Of a DNA stretch of 64,000 nt, positions 1-8,139 are shown in pieces. Location: assembly GCF_009498455.1 (NCBI RefSeq), contig NZ_CP045644.1:4033001-4097000 (forward strand), in the 5' to 3' direction. The notes beneath the pieces were generated by a model. The model saw nothing but the letters and a program-made list of their open reading frames with translations. It was not told the DNA's origin and did not search any database. Position numbers and translations under genes: made by a program. This DNA is from Variovorax paradoxus (lineage in GTDB: Bacteria; Pseudomonadota; Gammaproteobacteria; Burkholderiales; Burkholderiaceae_C). Each line of letters opens with the position of its first letter. The stretch's first letter is position 1.

Positions 1-1
1 G

Positions 2-115
2 GGCCCTGACAAGAAGCCCACGCCGCCGGCTGTGGTGCGCCAGGCCATCTTTTCAGCTGTGAAGCTCACACGCCTGTCTGCCATCTCGATGCTGCACAAA
101 ACGGTTAGCACTTGA
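2..115 (+). CDS. C-terminal fragment of an unknown protein, cut by the window edge
   Basis: An open frame enters from the left edge and runs 37 codons to a TGA at 113-115. The visible tail has an ordinary mixed composition, ending in KTVST. No start is visible and nothing identifies a family. It is kept because its codon use resembles the genes that follow and because the next gene has its own promoter-like region after it. It could be chance. Confidence 0.35.
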   Translation, partial: GPDKKPTPPAVVRQAIFSAVKLTRLSAISMLHKTVST

Positions 116-147
116 CGTGTGTAAGTCCTGAGTGACTTATCTACAAT
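112..147 (+). promoter_or_regulatory. Promoter/operator region ahead of the WGR gene
   Basis: A TTGACG hexamer (112-117) is followed by an inverted repeat TAAGTC (122-127) / GACTTA (134-139) and by TACAAT (142-147). The hexamer-to-TACAAT spacing is longer than the sigma-70 optimum, so the exact -10 is uncertain. The 18-bp palindrome between them looks like a repressor site. Similar -10-like boxes, TATAAT at 3118-3123 and TACAAT at 4242-4247, precede two other genes of this island. Confidence 0.35.
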
Positions 148-177
148 GAAGCATCGAACCCATTGAGGGGCACATTT

Positions 178-648
178 ATGAGCATTACTTTCCGCATCAC
201 GACGGCTTGGCTTGAGCACTCGACCAAGTTCTATCAGCTGTTCCGTATCGAGCGCTTTGACGACGACCGCTTCAACGGGCGCGCGGCCGCGGTGGGTCAC
301 TACGGCAGCAAGAACCTGCTGCAACGCGGCGGGCTCCGCCCCATTCAGGGAGGTCAATGCGCGGTCTACCTGGGCGTGGCCTACGAGACAAAACTGTCCG
401 AAAAGAAGCGTAAAGGTTACGTGATGGAAAACGCGCCGCTGGTCGAGATGATCGCCAGCGACGAGGACTTTCGCACCTGGCTTCGCACGCAAATGCCGAC
501 GAAGCACCGAGAGGAGATTCTCCAGACGCTGGGTCTATCTCTCGACCCAAACGCGCAGCCGATCGATCCCGACGACGAGCCGACACCCGAACCTGAAACT
601 GTGACCCGTGCCCCAGAAGAGACCCCCGAGGGCTGGGGCGACTGGTAA
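178..648 (+). CDS. WGR-domain protein
   Basis: This is a 156-residue protein. Residues about 17-81 match the WGR pattern: a K-x-Y-x-L strand, then a VGHYGSKN segment where the family has its W-G-R-x-G stretch, then a G-rich middle and a KRKGY end. WGR domains bind nucleic-acid ends in PARPs and in bacterial proteins that accompany ATP-dependent ligases. The tail (about 125-156) is acidic and proline-rich. The ATG at 178 is preferred over an upstream TTG because GAGGGG lies at 165-170. It is the first gene of a run that includes an ATP-dependent DNA ligase, which suggests a role at DNA breaks. The canonical W and R of the WGR triplet are not conserved here, so the assignment is by overall pattern. 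Confidence 0.65.
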   Translation: MSITFRITTAWLEHSTKFYQLFRIERFDDDRFNGRAAAVGHYGSKNLLQRGGLRPIQGGQCAVYLGVAYETKLSEKKRKGYVMENAPLVEMIASDEDFRTWLRTQMPTKHREEILQTLGLSLDPNAQPIDPDDEPTPEPETVTRAPEETPEGWGDW

Positions 649-672
649 CTAAATCCAATCAAGGAATAAGTC

Positions 673-1194
673 ATGACTGACACACCATCGTTCGTGCCGC
701 TCTCCGAGTCCGCCAACGGCAAGACCAACAGCTTCTGCCTGCAGTGCAAGAAGGCCGAGCAGACCATGAGCTACGCGGCCTGCCTGAATCGCATCGAGGT
801 GCTCCGTGCCAACGCGGCGGCTCCCAAAGACTGGAACGTCTGCGAGCAGGCGCTGCGCTTCGGCCAGTGCATTGCCCGAGACATGCGCCAGGAGGAGGAG
901 CTCGCGGGAACGTCGATCTACTTCCGGGCCCGAGAAGCCATCCAGTCCGCCGCGGCGGCCGCTGCACGCTGGTTCATGCCGGGCGACAAGAAGGTAAAGC
1001 CGGCCGCGCGCTCGGGCTCGGTGCTCGACGTGCTGGGTGACACCGGCTCCCTCGCAGACGCGATCAGCGGGTCGGCAGCAAGCGTCCCGCATACGCACAC
1101 AGCCCGAGTCATCCCGATCTCCGCAGTCGTCGGCGAGACGCCCCTGCAGATCGCCCGCCGACTGCGGGCAGAGCAGGAGGCCGCCAATGCCTGA
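673..1194 (+). CDS. Hypothetical Cys-containing protein
   Basis: This 173-residue protein is of no family I recognise. The N-terminal part has Cys22-x-x-Cys25 followed by Cys37, Cys57 and Cys66, a spacing that could hold a zinc ion. The region about 90-125 is alanine- and basic-residue-rich, and the last 25 residues form a likely helix (ARRLRAEQEA). It lies 24 bp after the WGR gene and its stop overlaps the start of the next small gene, so it is probably part of one transcription unit ending in the DNA ligase. Confidence 0.6.
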   Translation: MTDTPSFVPLSESANGKTNSFCLQCKKAEQTMSYAACLNRIEVLRANAAAPKDWNVCEQALRFGQCIARDMRQEEELAGTSIYFRAREAIQSAAAAAARWFMPGDKKVKPAARSGSVLDVLGDTGSLADAISGSAASVPHTHTARVIPISAVVGETPLQIARRLRAEQEAANA

Positions 1195-1345
1195 CGGCTA
1201 TCGCTTCCGCACGAACTGGCGCGGGAAGTTGATCTTGCAGCGCCGCACGCGGCACCCGTGGTGCGACGGCCCGCTCGTCCACACCGCCTGGCGCGACGCC
1301 ACCGCCGAAGACCTTGTCCACTTTTTCACCAACCAGGAGTCCTGA
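1187..1345 (+). CDS. Small hypothetical protein (52 aa)
   Basis: The ATG at 1187 overlaps the stop of the preceding gene, and its own TGA overlaps the ATG of the ligase (TGATG at 1343-1347). Both junctions suggest translational coupling, which is the main reason to call so short a gene. The product is basic and aromatic-rich (RFRTNWRGK near the start) and ends in FFTNQES. Function is unknown. In its operon place it may serve the ligase or the WGR protein. Confidence 0.55.
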   Translation: MPDGYRFRTNWRGKLILQRRTRHPWCDGPLVHTAWRDATAEDLVHFFTNQES

Positions 1346-2754
1346 TGTACCTCAACAAAGCCGCCTCGATTTTTCAAGCGATCGAAGCCATCGCTGCCAC
1401 TGCCTCGAAGAACGAAAAGGAGGCGCTGGTCAAACAGGCTGGCAGCCTGCCGCTGTTCATGCGCATCGTGCGCGCCGCCTACGACCCCTTCGTCAACTAC
1501 GGTCTGGCGCTGGCCCCCATGAAGCGCGACGGTTTGGCCCCGGGCAGCAACACGCTGGACGAGGAGCAGTTCTGGAACATCCTGGACAAGCTGGCCACCC
1601 GCGAGCTCTCCGGCACGGCCGCGCGTGACGCGGTGCAGAACGCCGTCGACCTGCTGGACGAGCCGAGCAGCGCGCTCTTCCGCCGGATCATCGCGAAGGA
1701 CCTGCGCGCGGGCTTCACCGACGGCACGGTCAACCGCGTGTTCCCGGGAACCTTCCAGGAATTCCCCTACATGCGCTGCAGTCTGCAGGCCAAGTCGAAC
1801 ATGGTGAAGCCGGGCTGGTGGGACAAGGGCGCCATCAGCCAAGAGAAGGCCGACGGCATGTTCGCCAACGTGAACCGCGCCGGCGACACCGTCTCGATCC
1901 ACAGCCGCCAGGGCAGCCCGTTCCCGGCGGGATGTATGCCCGAGCTCGAAGCGGCCATGGTGGCCAGCCTGGCCGCTGAAACGCAGACCCACGGCGAGCT
2001 GGTGGTCTACGAGGAAATGGAGGACATGGGTGTCCAGAACTGGTCGCTGCTGCCACGCGAGAAGGGCAACGGCGTGCTGAACAGCCTGTTGTCGGGTGGC
2101 GCGCTTGAGCCGGGCCAGCATGTAGCCTACATGGCCTGGGACCAGATCCCGCTGTCGGCCGTGAAGCCCAAGGGCAAGTACGAGACGGGCTACAAGGCTC
2201 GCTTGATCGCGCTGCTGGGTCAGCTCAAGGGTGCGGGCTCAGCGGGCTCCGCGGTGCTGCGCGTCATCCCCACCAAGCAGGTGGCGAACCAGGCCGAAGC
2301 CTTCGTGCACTACCGCGAGCTGCTGGCCAAGGGCAAGGAAGGCACCGTGGTCAAGCACCCCGACGCCATCTGGAAGGACGGCACCAGCAAGGACCAGGTC
2401 AAGCTCAAGCTCGAGGTGGACGTGGAGTTGCGCATCACGGGCTTCATCCCCGGCACGCCGGGCACCAAGACCGAAGCCACCTTCGGCTCCCTCATGTGCT
2501 CCAGCGAATGCGGGGCGCTCGAAGTGGGCGTGAGCGGGTTCACCGATGCCCTGCGCCAGACCATTCACAACGACCGCGAGCGCTTCCTCCAGAAGGTCGT
2601 GACCGTGCGTGCGAACAGCGTGATGGCACCGTCGGGCGAGCAGGGCATCTACTCCCTGTTCCTGCCCCGCCTGGTCGAGGTGCGCGAAGACAAGACCGTG
2701 GCCGACGACCTGCAGCGCATCAAGGACCAGTTCGCCGCTGCGATCGCAGCATGA
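1345..2754 (+). CDS. ATP-dependent DNA ligase (T4-like)
   Basis: This 469-residue enzyme seals nicks using ATP. The nucleotidyltransferase motif I is EKADG with the adenylated lysine at K168, near the position of K159 in T4 ligase. Motif IV (EGTVVK) and motif V (QVKLKLE) follow in the order of the superfamily. An N-terminal helical domain of about 150 residues and a C-terminal OB-fold-like region complete the T4/phage layout. Bacteria use the NAD-dependent LigA for replication, so this is an accessory, probably phage-derived, ligase. The start is coupled to the preceding 52-aa gene by TGATG, and the 45-aa gene that follows overlaps its stop by ATGA. Confidence 0.92.
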   Translation: MYLNKAASIFQAIEAIAATASKNEKEALVKQAGSLPLFMRIVRAAYDPFVNYGLALAPMKRDGLAPGSNTLDEEQFWNILDKLATRELSGTAARDAVQNAVDLLDEPSSALFRRIIAKDLRAGFTDGTVNRVFPGTFQEFPYMRCSLQAKSNMVKPGWWDKGAISQEKADGMFANVNRAGDTVSIHSRQGSPFPAGCMPELEAAMVASLAAETQTHGELVVYEEMEDMGVQNWSLLPREKGNGVLNSLLSGGALEPGQHVAYMAWDQIPLSAVKPKGKYETGYKARLIALLGQLKGAGSAGSAVLRVIPTKQVANQAEAFVHYRELLAKGKEGTVVKHPDAIWKDGTSKDQVKLKLEVDVELRITGFIPGTPGTKTEATFGSLMCSSECGALEVGVSGFTDALRQTIHNDRERFLQKVVTVRANSVMAPSGEQGIYSLFLPRLVEVREDKTVADDLQRIKDQFAAAIAA

Positions 2755-2888
2755 AGAAGCCACTGCGGGCGCCCACCACCCGCAGTGGCTGGGCTGCCTA
2801 CTACGACCTGAGGGCTCAGGGCGGCAACGCCCAAGCCTGCACCCTTTCGACTTGGTATTTGCTGCTCAAGGCAGCGTTCGGAGAATGA
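2751..2888 (+). CDS. Small hypothetical protein (45 aa)
   Basis: The ATG at 2751 overlaps the ligase stop (ATGA). The product begins MKKPLRAPTTRSGW and ends in a hydrophobic stretch, WYLLLKAAFGE. There is no recognisable domain. The tight coupling to the ligase on one side and the 1-bp gap to the next gene on the other argue that it is real. Confidence 0.5.
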   Translation: MKKPLRAPTTRSGWAAYYDLRAQGGNAQACTLSTWYLLLKAAFGE

Positions 2889-2889
2889 C

Positions 2890-3105
2890 ATGAGCACTGG
2901 CGAGCAGCCACCTGAAGGGGGCGTGACCCCCGCACAGGTCCTGAAGACCAACCCCGCGCCCTGGAACACGGTCACCTACACCGACGGCACCATCCGCGTG
3001 TACGACGCGACCGGCCGCGAGGTGGGCCTGCTGTCGATCCTGGCGTTCGCCGTCGGCCTGGCAAATGCGACGACCGTGCGCCGTCCGGAAGGCACTGCCG
3101 CTTGA
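2890..3105 (+). CDS. Hypothetical protein (71 aa)
   Basis: It starts one base after the preceding small gene. The first 25 residues are proline-rich. The centre (NTVTYTDGTIRVYDATGREV) reads like beta strands, and a short hydrophobic helix, SILAFAVGLA, follows. Function is unknown. It is probably the last gene of the ligase transcription unit, because a fresh TATAAT box lies after it at 3118-3123. Confidence 0.55.
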   Translation: MSTGEQPPEGGVTPAQVLKTNPAPWNTVTYTDGTIRVYDATGREVGLLSILAFAVGLANATTVRRPEGTAA

Positions 3106-3161
3106 CCTTGCGCTCCCTATAATCAGTCAGCAAACACTTACTGTATTCACCGGAGCAACAC

Positions 3162-3578
3162 ATGGGCCTGAAGGCATTGATCGCAAACTTCCTCGAGCGC
3201 GTCTACCCGGCGCGCGTCGCGCCATTCGTGCAGATGGTGGCCACGGCCATCACCGATTCGCCCGAGGCGTTCAGTGTCGAGCTGCAGGAAGGCGCCAACA
3301 TCCTGCGCGTGCGTCTGGCCGAGGGATGCAAGTCCTTCGAGGCAGACAGCGATCTCGTGGTCCAAGGTGTGGGCGTGGACGTCGACTTCTTCGACAACTC
3401 GATGTCCATCGTGACCTATTACTTCGACAGCATCCCCCTGAACTGGCGCGAGCGCCGCGTGATGATGGATGCCCTCGACAAGCTGATTGACGCCCACGAA
3501 GACGCCTACAAGCTCGCGACCGCGTTTGCTGTCGTGGTGGGCGGCGTCATCCTCGACGAAGTCATCTCCGCATCATGA
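3162..3578 (+). CDS. Hypothetical protein (138 aa)
   Basis: It is preceded by TATAAT (3118-3123) and GGAG (3152-3155). It begins MGLKALIANFLERVY and has an acidic middle with alternating hydrophobic residues (VVQGVGVDVDFF) suggesting beta strands. The C-terminal segment AFAVVVGGVILDEV is hydrophobic but is probably a buried helix/strand, not a clear membrane span. The stop overlaps the ATG of the kinase-like gene (ATGA at 3575-3578), so the two are co-translated. I do not recognise the family. Confidence 0.6.
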   Translation: MGLKALIANFLERVYPARVAPFVQMVATAITDSPEAFSVELQEGANILRVRLAEGCKSFEADSDLVVQGVGVDVDFFDNSMSIVTYYFDSIPLNWRERRVMMDALDKLIDAHEDAYKLATAFAVVVGGVILDEVISAS

Positions 3579-4219
3579 TCGTCACCCTGACCGGCCCCTC
3601 GTGCGGGGGCAAGAGCACATTGGAGCGCGCCCTGCAGGAACGCGGGTATGGCAGGGCGATCAGCCACACGACTCGCGAAGCCCGCTCGGGCGAAGTCTGC
3701 GGCGAGCACTATCACTTCATCAACAACTGCACGTTCGACGCCATGCTCGCGCGCGGTGACTTCATCGAGATCATCGACCTCGGCACCCGCCGGTACGCGA
3801 TGAGCTCGGCGTCGCTCGAGCTGGCGGCCCAGCAGGGGAATGTGGTCATCGTCGTTGAGCCGCATGGCTGTGCGCAGATCCACGACTACTGCAAGGCCCA
3901 CAACTTGCCCGTCATGGGCGTCTGGATCGACTGCGGCCCTGAAGAGCAGGCCAAGCGCTGGCTGTCACGCACCGTGGGCGAGCTGGCCTTGCCGCCGGCG
4001 TTCTCCAAGGGCAAGCTCGATGCCTCGACAGAGCGTCTGGGCCTGATGCTTGGGTTGGAGTCGGCCTGGCGCGACGAAGCCCTCTGGTTCAGTGGATCGA
4101 AGACCCACCCGCATCTGTACAGCTACTGGATCACCAGCAAGGACATTCCGGCCGAGAGCCTGGCCGAAGAACTGGACCGGGTTGTGAGCGCACGCAACCG
4201 GCACGCCGCCACCGCATAG
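3575..4219 (+). CDS. Guanylate-kinase-like P-loop kinase
   Basis: This 214-residue protein opens with a P-loop, GPSCGGKST (residues 7-15). It continues with SHTTREARSGEVCGEHYHF, which matches the guanylate kinase GMP-binding segment (S-x-T-T-R-x-x-R-x-G-E-x-x-G-x-x-Y-x-F). The C-terminal half diverges from cellular Gmk. Phage-type nucleotide kinases of this kind phosphorylate GMP or other dNMPs. It is coupled to the 138-aa gene by an ATGA overlap. Its place near a ligase suggests nucleotide or nucleic-acid-end metabolism by the island. Substrate is unproven. Confidence 0.75.
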   Translation: MIVTLTGPSCGGKSTLERALQERGYGRAISHTTREARSGEVCGEHYHFINNCTFDAMLARGDFIEIIDLGTRRYAMSSASLELAAQQGNVVIVVEPHGCAQIHDYCKAHNLPVMGVWIDCGPEEQAKRWLSRTVGELALPPAFSKGKLDASTERLGLMLGLESAWRDEALWFSGSKTHPHLYSYWITSKDIPAESLAEELDRVVSARNRHAATA

Positions 4220-4271
4220 CTCGCGCTGCCCCTGCCGTCCCTACAATGTTGGGACGATTTAGGAGAGAGCG

Positions 4272-4928
4272 ATGCGGCTGAGAGACGTGGTGGGCATGGA
4301 GGCGGTGCTGTCAGGGGATGACCTTGTCAGCGGCGATCCGATCTGGGACCGAGACGGCGGTCAGCTCACCAACACGGACATCCAGCTCTTCTATGCGCGC
4401 AGCGGCCTCAAGCGTCTGCGACAGAACGCGATTGATGCTGTCGACAAGGCCCAGGCCGTTGTCATCCGGGCACTATTCTGCGGAGAGCTGCCCCGCGGCG
4501 CCTTCGCCGCACTAGTGCTGCACGAAGCACCCCCGACCCCATACCTTGCGGACGAGTTCGTAGACGGCCTGGTCAAGCTGGCCCCGGCACGCCGTGGGGC
4601 CTGCATCTACATGCTGGAGAACCGAATGGCCGCCAGCGAGGTGACAGATCTGCTGTGGTCCAGCCTCGATCCGCGTGGGTTCTCGCAGACCAGCATGGAG
4701 GTGCTCAAAGCCGCAACCCTGACCCGGCACATCAAGCTGCCGTACGTTTTCTGGGAGTGGGCTACGCCGAACATTGCCAGCCCGCTGCTCGACTTGCAGG
4801 CCAGTATCGAGTCCGCATTCGAGTGCGGCGTGGCTGCGCTGCAGGAACGATACGATCGCATGGTGATGGTCGATCGCCGGTCGGATGAGACCAGCTTCCT
4901 GAGCTTGGTCAAGCAGCTCGGCGGCTGA
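4272..4928 (+). CDS. Hypothetical protein (218 aa)
   Basis: It has its own signals: TACAAT (4242-4247) and AGGAG (4261-4265) ahead of ATG 4272. The start region (LRDVVGMEAVLSGDDLVSGDPI) resembles the entry of c-di-GMP phosphodiesterase-like HDOD proteins, but the motif set is incomplete and I do not assign it. The rest is helical with no clear domain. It is the last plus-strand gene before the convergent AlpA/integrase pair. Confidence 0.55.
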   Translation: MRLRDVVGMEAVLSGDDLVSGDPIWDRDGGQLTNTDIQLFYARSGLKRLRQNAIDAVDKAQAVVIRALFCGELPRGAFAALVLHEAPPTPYLADEFVDGLVKLAPARRGACIYMLENRMAASEVTDLLWSSLDPRGFSQTSMEVLKAATLTRHIKLPYVFWEWATPNIASPLLDLQASIESAFECGVAALQERYDRMVMVDRRSDETSFLSLVKQLGG

Positions 4929-4941
4929 GCGGGGGCGCTCT

Positions 4942-5160
4942 TTAGGACTGGGCTTCGAGCCTGGACTCGGCGCGTGCTGCGCGCCAGGCGTCGATCTCTG
5001 ACCTGAGCCAGCCGACGGCCTGCGTCGACAGCTGCACCGGTGCCGGAAACTCCTTGCGGGCAATCATCCGGTACACGGTGGAAGGGGAGAGCCCCGTGGC
5101 GTCCTTGAGGTGCTTGCGGCGGAGAACTTCCGGGAGTGGGCTTACGGCTTCTGTGCTCAT
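4942..5160 (-). CDS. AlpA-family DNA-binding regulator
   Basis: This 72-residue protein has a MerR-like winged helix: a LRRKHLKDATGLSPSTVYRM helix-turn-helix, then KEFPAPVQLS and a VGWLRSEIDAW ending, the hallmark of AlpA/excisionase regulators. The ATG at 5160 is chosen because the family normally starts about here. It lies directly downstream of the integrase on the same strand. AlpA proteins control integrase expression or act as directionality factors, so it is likely to serve excision of this island. Confidence 0.8.
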   Translation of the reverse strand: MSTEAVSPLPEVLRRKHLKDATGLSPSTVYRMIARKEFPAPVQLSTQAVGWLRSEIDAWRAARAESRLEAQS

Positions 5161-5205
5161 GATCTGGTCTAAAAAAGGGGAGTGGCTGCCGCCACGATGC
5201 CTCAA

Positions 5206-6438
5206 TTATAGACCGGAAAGTAAGTCAGTGCTGAGTCTCTCTACTTGGTCGCCCCATGTCTGCAGCGCCTTCTTTCGCTCGGGGAAGTAGTCGTACTGGT
5301 TGTAAACAGCCATGACACCTTCCATCTGGTGGTTCAGGATTTTCTCGATCACATGCGGCTCTTGCTTTAGCTCGGCCATCCGGCTGGAGAAGGTGCGACG
5401 CAGATCGTGCGGGGTGAACGCGAACTCGATGAGACCGGCCTTCTGTAAGGCACGCAGCGTCTCACTGAGGCTGTGCCGGCGCAGACTTCTTTCGCGCTCG
5501 CGCGCCTCTTTGTCAGGAGAGGGGAATACACGCCGATTGCAGGCATCGGGGCGCTCCTTGATCGACTTGAGCAAGTCGATCGCTTGAGAGGACAGATGAA
5601 CAGTGTGGTCTCCGTTCGAGGGCACTTTCGTGAATTCGGCTGGAATCACCCAAATGCCTGCGGCTAGATCGATCTCGCCCCACTCGATCCGTACGACTTC
5701 ACCAGGCCGCTGACCCGTCAGGATCATCAGCTGTAGCGCCTTGCTCGTTTGCCAGGACATTTGCCGGGAGACGTTCAGGGGAGGGGAATGCAGCATTCGA
5801 TAGAAGGTGGCGAGCTGCTCAAAACGCAGATTCGTCTTCTTCGCCACCTCACGGCCGCCCGCGGCCGCCTTCGTCATAGTGACCGGATTGTCGGGCCGCA
5901 TATGCTGGTCGACTGCGTACTGAAAGAGCTTGCGCGTGGCCTGAAGGAAGCGGTTGGCCATGACCTTCTTGCCGCGTTCCAGAATCTTGTTCACACATGT
6001 GGTGATCTGCACGGGCTTCACGTCAGGCACCAGGATGTGGAAGATCGGCTTCAGATCCTTCTCAAGAATTGCCGCGCGTTCGCGAGGGCGCTTGAAGTGG
6101 AGCTTCAGCCACTTCTGCTCGTACTCATCAATCAGCTGCTCGACGTCCAGGGCGTCAATCTTGGCCTGGCGCTTGTCTTGGTGAACGGTTGCTGGGTTGT
6201 CACCCCGCTCCAGAATCGCCCGACATTCCCGGGCGCGCTCGCGGGCGTCCGCCAAAGATAGGTCAGGGAATGTGCCCAAGGTCATAGTCTGCCGCTTCGC
6301 CGCGTAGGTGAAGCGAAACTGGAACGACTTGGTGCCGAGCGGGACGATGCGCAGGTAAAGACCCTGGCCGTCAACGAGGCGGCGCTCAACAGCGCCAGCC
6401 TTCTCAGTCTCAATCTTGCGGGTGGTGAGGAGGGGCAT
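5206..6438 (-). CDS. Tyrosine integrase (P4/tRNA type)
   Basis: This 410-residue site-specific recombinase has the N-terminal DUF4102-type arm-binding domain (residues about 5-90, GLYLR and LGTFPDLSLADAR). Its catalytic set is Arg244 (TGQRPGE), His344-x-x-Arg347 (HDLRRTF), His370 (ILNHQ) and the nucleophile, probably Tyr379. All key residues are present, so it should be active. The start lies about 175 bp from the tRNA-Pro(GGG) 3' fragment, the probable att site, and the alpA-like gene follows it. Confidence 0.92.
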   Translation of the reverse strand: MPLLTTRKIETEKAGAVERRLVDGQGLYLRIVPLGTKSFQFRFTYAAKRQTMTLGTFPDLSLADARERARECRAILERGDNPATVHQDKRQAKIDALDVEQLIDEYEQKWLKLHFKRPRERAAILEKDLKPIFHILVPDVKPVQITTCVNKILERGKKVMANRFLQATRKLFQYAVDQHMRPDNPVTMTKAAAGGREVAKKTNLRFEQLATFYRMLHSPPLNVSRQMSWQTSKALQLMILTGQRPGEVVRIEWGEIDLAAGIWVIPAEFTKVPSNGDHTVHLSSQAIDLLKSIKERPDACNRRVFPSPDKEARERERSLRRHSLSETLRALQKAGLIEFAFTPHDLRRTFSSRMAELKQEPHVIEKILNHQMEGVMAVYNQYDYFPERKKALQTWGDQVERLSTDLLSGL

Positions 6439-6613
6439 CGGGTGTCTTAAAAATCTGGAACCATTTCTGGAACCACTTGCGTCGCGCTTGATTGCATTTG
6501 GCTGCGACAGGTAGGTAAGTTGTCACACACCACTATAAGGCATAATCTGGAAATGCAGAGTGAGGAGCGAGTCAGTAGGCACTTAGATGGTAAGGGTTGA
6601 CACACTGATCCAC

Positions 6614-6663
6614 TTTGCATGGGGTGCAAGGGGTCGAAGGTTCGAATCCTTTCACACCGACCA
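6614..6663 (+). tRNA. 3' fragment of tRNA-Pro(GGG), probable attachment site
   Basis: The stretch contains an anticodon arm with loop ATGGGGT (anticodon GGG), a variable region, the T arm GGTTCGAATCC and an acceptor strand ending CACACCGACCA. The D arm and 5' acceptor strand are missing, as the sequence upstream of about 6613 does not fit a tRNA. Tyrosine integrases recombine within the 3' half of tRNA genes and leave such fragments at the far end of the island. It lies between two divergent integrases. The intact gene should lie outside the window. Confidence 0.8.
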
Positions 6664-6674
6664 ATAAAACGTCC

Positions 6675-6710
6675 AAGGGCGTCCGGAATCATCCTCCGGA
6701 CGCCCTTTTT
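6675..6710 (+). terminator. Rho-independent terminator after the tRNA fragment
   Basis: A strong stem is formed by AAGGGCGTCCGGA (6675-6687) and its complement ending TCCGGACGCCCTT (6695-6707), with loop ATCATCC and a run of five T (6706-6710). It is probably the native terminator of the tRNA gene, carried along with the 3' end. Confidence 0.85.
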
Positions 6711-6856
6711 CATTGGGGAAATTGGCGAATCGTGTCCGGAGGCATACACTGAAATCCGGTGACTGCCAGCGCCAAGTGGGGGTACAAAAGGGGGTACAAA
6801 CCGCCTGAACCCCCTGGGACGGCGGTTTTGTACCCCCACCCCCATGGATGTACCCC

Positions 6857-8107
6857 ATGCCGTTGACCGATGCCGCATGCCGCAACGCCTCCTGTCCGCC
6901 TGACCGAAAGCAGGCCCGCTACGCCGACGCGGGTGGCCTTTATCTGGAAGTCTCGGCCTCGGGTTCTCGCCGATGGTTCTGGAAGTTCAGGATCGAGGGA
7001 GTCGAGAAGAAATTCGCCCTGGGCTCCTATCCCGACGTGAGCCTTGCGGCGGCGCGAAAGGCGCGTGACGCCGCCAAAGCCCAGAAGGCTTCCGGAATCA
7101 ATCCCATACAGGCGCGACAGGTCGTCAAGCTCAAGGCGGCCGTGAACACCGGCGATACCTTTCGAGAGACGGCGCTCGAGTGGTTCGACAAGCACCATGA
7201 GCGCTGGAGCGGCCACTACGCCACGCGCGAGAAACGCAACTTGGAAAAGGACCTGTTTCCGTATTTCGCTGATCGTCGCGTCAGCGAAATCGAGGCCATC
7301 GAGTTGTTGGCGGCCCTGCGCCGTGTCGAGGAGCGTGGCGCTCTCGACGTGGCCGGCCGCGTGCTGATGACGGCACGCGCGGTGTGGCGCTACGCGGTGG
7401 CGACTGCGCGGGCGCCGCGAGACATCACGGCGGATCTGAAAGGGGCACTCACGCCCCACAAGAAACGTCACTTCGCGGCGATCACCGATCCGGCCCAACT
7501 GGGGACTCTGATACGCGTCATCCGGGGTTACCAAGGCGGAGTCATCGTGCGTACGGCTCTTCAACTGGCGCCCATGCTTTTTCAACGCCAGAACGAACTT
7601 CGAGCGGCGGCCTGGGCCGAGATCGATCTCGACGAGGCGCTCTGGACTGTGCCCGCTGCGCGGATGAAGCGGCGCATCGATGGCAAGCAACATGGTGATC
7701 CGCACTTGGTGCCTCTGCCCAGGCAGGCTGTGGAGTTGCTGCGCAAGCTGCATCCCATTACGGGCCACAGCACGCTGGTCTTCCCGGGCGAGCGTAGTCA
7801 TGAGCGGCCGATCTCGGACAACACTCTGCGTGCAGCGCTTTTGACCCTGGGGTACGGCCCGACCGTGCAGACGGTTCATGGCTTCCGGGCGACAGCCCGA
7901 ACCCTGCTGGCCGAAACGCTGGAGATCGACCCACTGGTGATCGAAGCCCAGTTGGCGCACGCCGTCAAGGATGCCAATGGGCGCGCCTACAACCGTACGC
8001 AGTACCTCAAGCAGCGCACCCTGATGCTCCAGCGGTGGGCGGATTATCTGGACGTGCTGGCGACCAAGGCGGGTTCCCCAGCGGTTGCGTTGAAAGCGGT
8101 CGCATGA
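6857..8107 (+). CDS. Second tyrosine integrase (P4/tRNA type)
   Basis: This 416-residue integrase has the usual N-terminal MPLTDAA..RNA opening, so ATG 6857 is preferred over ATG 6848. An arm-binding domain (GGLYLEV, LGSYPDVSLAAAR) is followed by the catalytic residues Arg244 (LFQRQNELR), His341-x-x-Arg344 (HGFRAT), His368 (QLAHA) and a Tyr at 378 or 383. Position 246 is N where most relatives have P-G; this is not catalytic. It is transcribed away from the tRNA-Pro fragment, the usual arrangement for an island's integrase. What follows is a decayed gene and then catabolic genes, so its own element may be largely lost. Confidence 0.9.
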   Translation: MPLTDAACRNASCPPDRKQARYADAGGLYLEVSASGSRRWFWKFRIEGVEKKFALGSYPDVSLAAARKARDAAKAQKASGINPIQARQVVKLKAAVNTGDTFRETALEWFDKHHERWSGHYATREKRNLEKDLFPYFADRRVSEIEAIELLAALRRVEERGALDVAGRVLMTARAVWRYAVATARAPRDITADLKGALTPHKKRHFAAITDPAQLGTLIRVIRGYQGGVIVRTALQLAPMLFQRQNELRAAAWAEIDLDEALWTVPAARMKRRIDGKQHGDPHLVPLPRQAVELLRKLHPITGHSTLVFPGERSHERPISDNTLRAALLTLGYGPTVQTVHGFRATARTLLAETLEIDPLVIEAQLAHAVKDANGRAYNRTQYLKQRTLMLQRWADYLDVLATKAGSPAVALKAVA

Positions 8108-8139
8108 GGGCGGTCCCCGTCGGGTGTCGATCTCGAGCC

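Noticed and set aside
1..4930. Left block as a complete prophage
   Set aside because: No capsid, tail, portal or terminase gene is visible; only nucleic-acid and unknown genes with an integrase, so island is the safer term.
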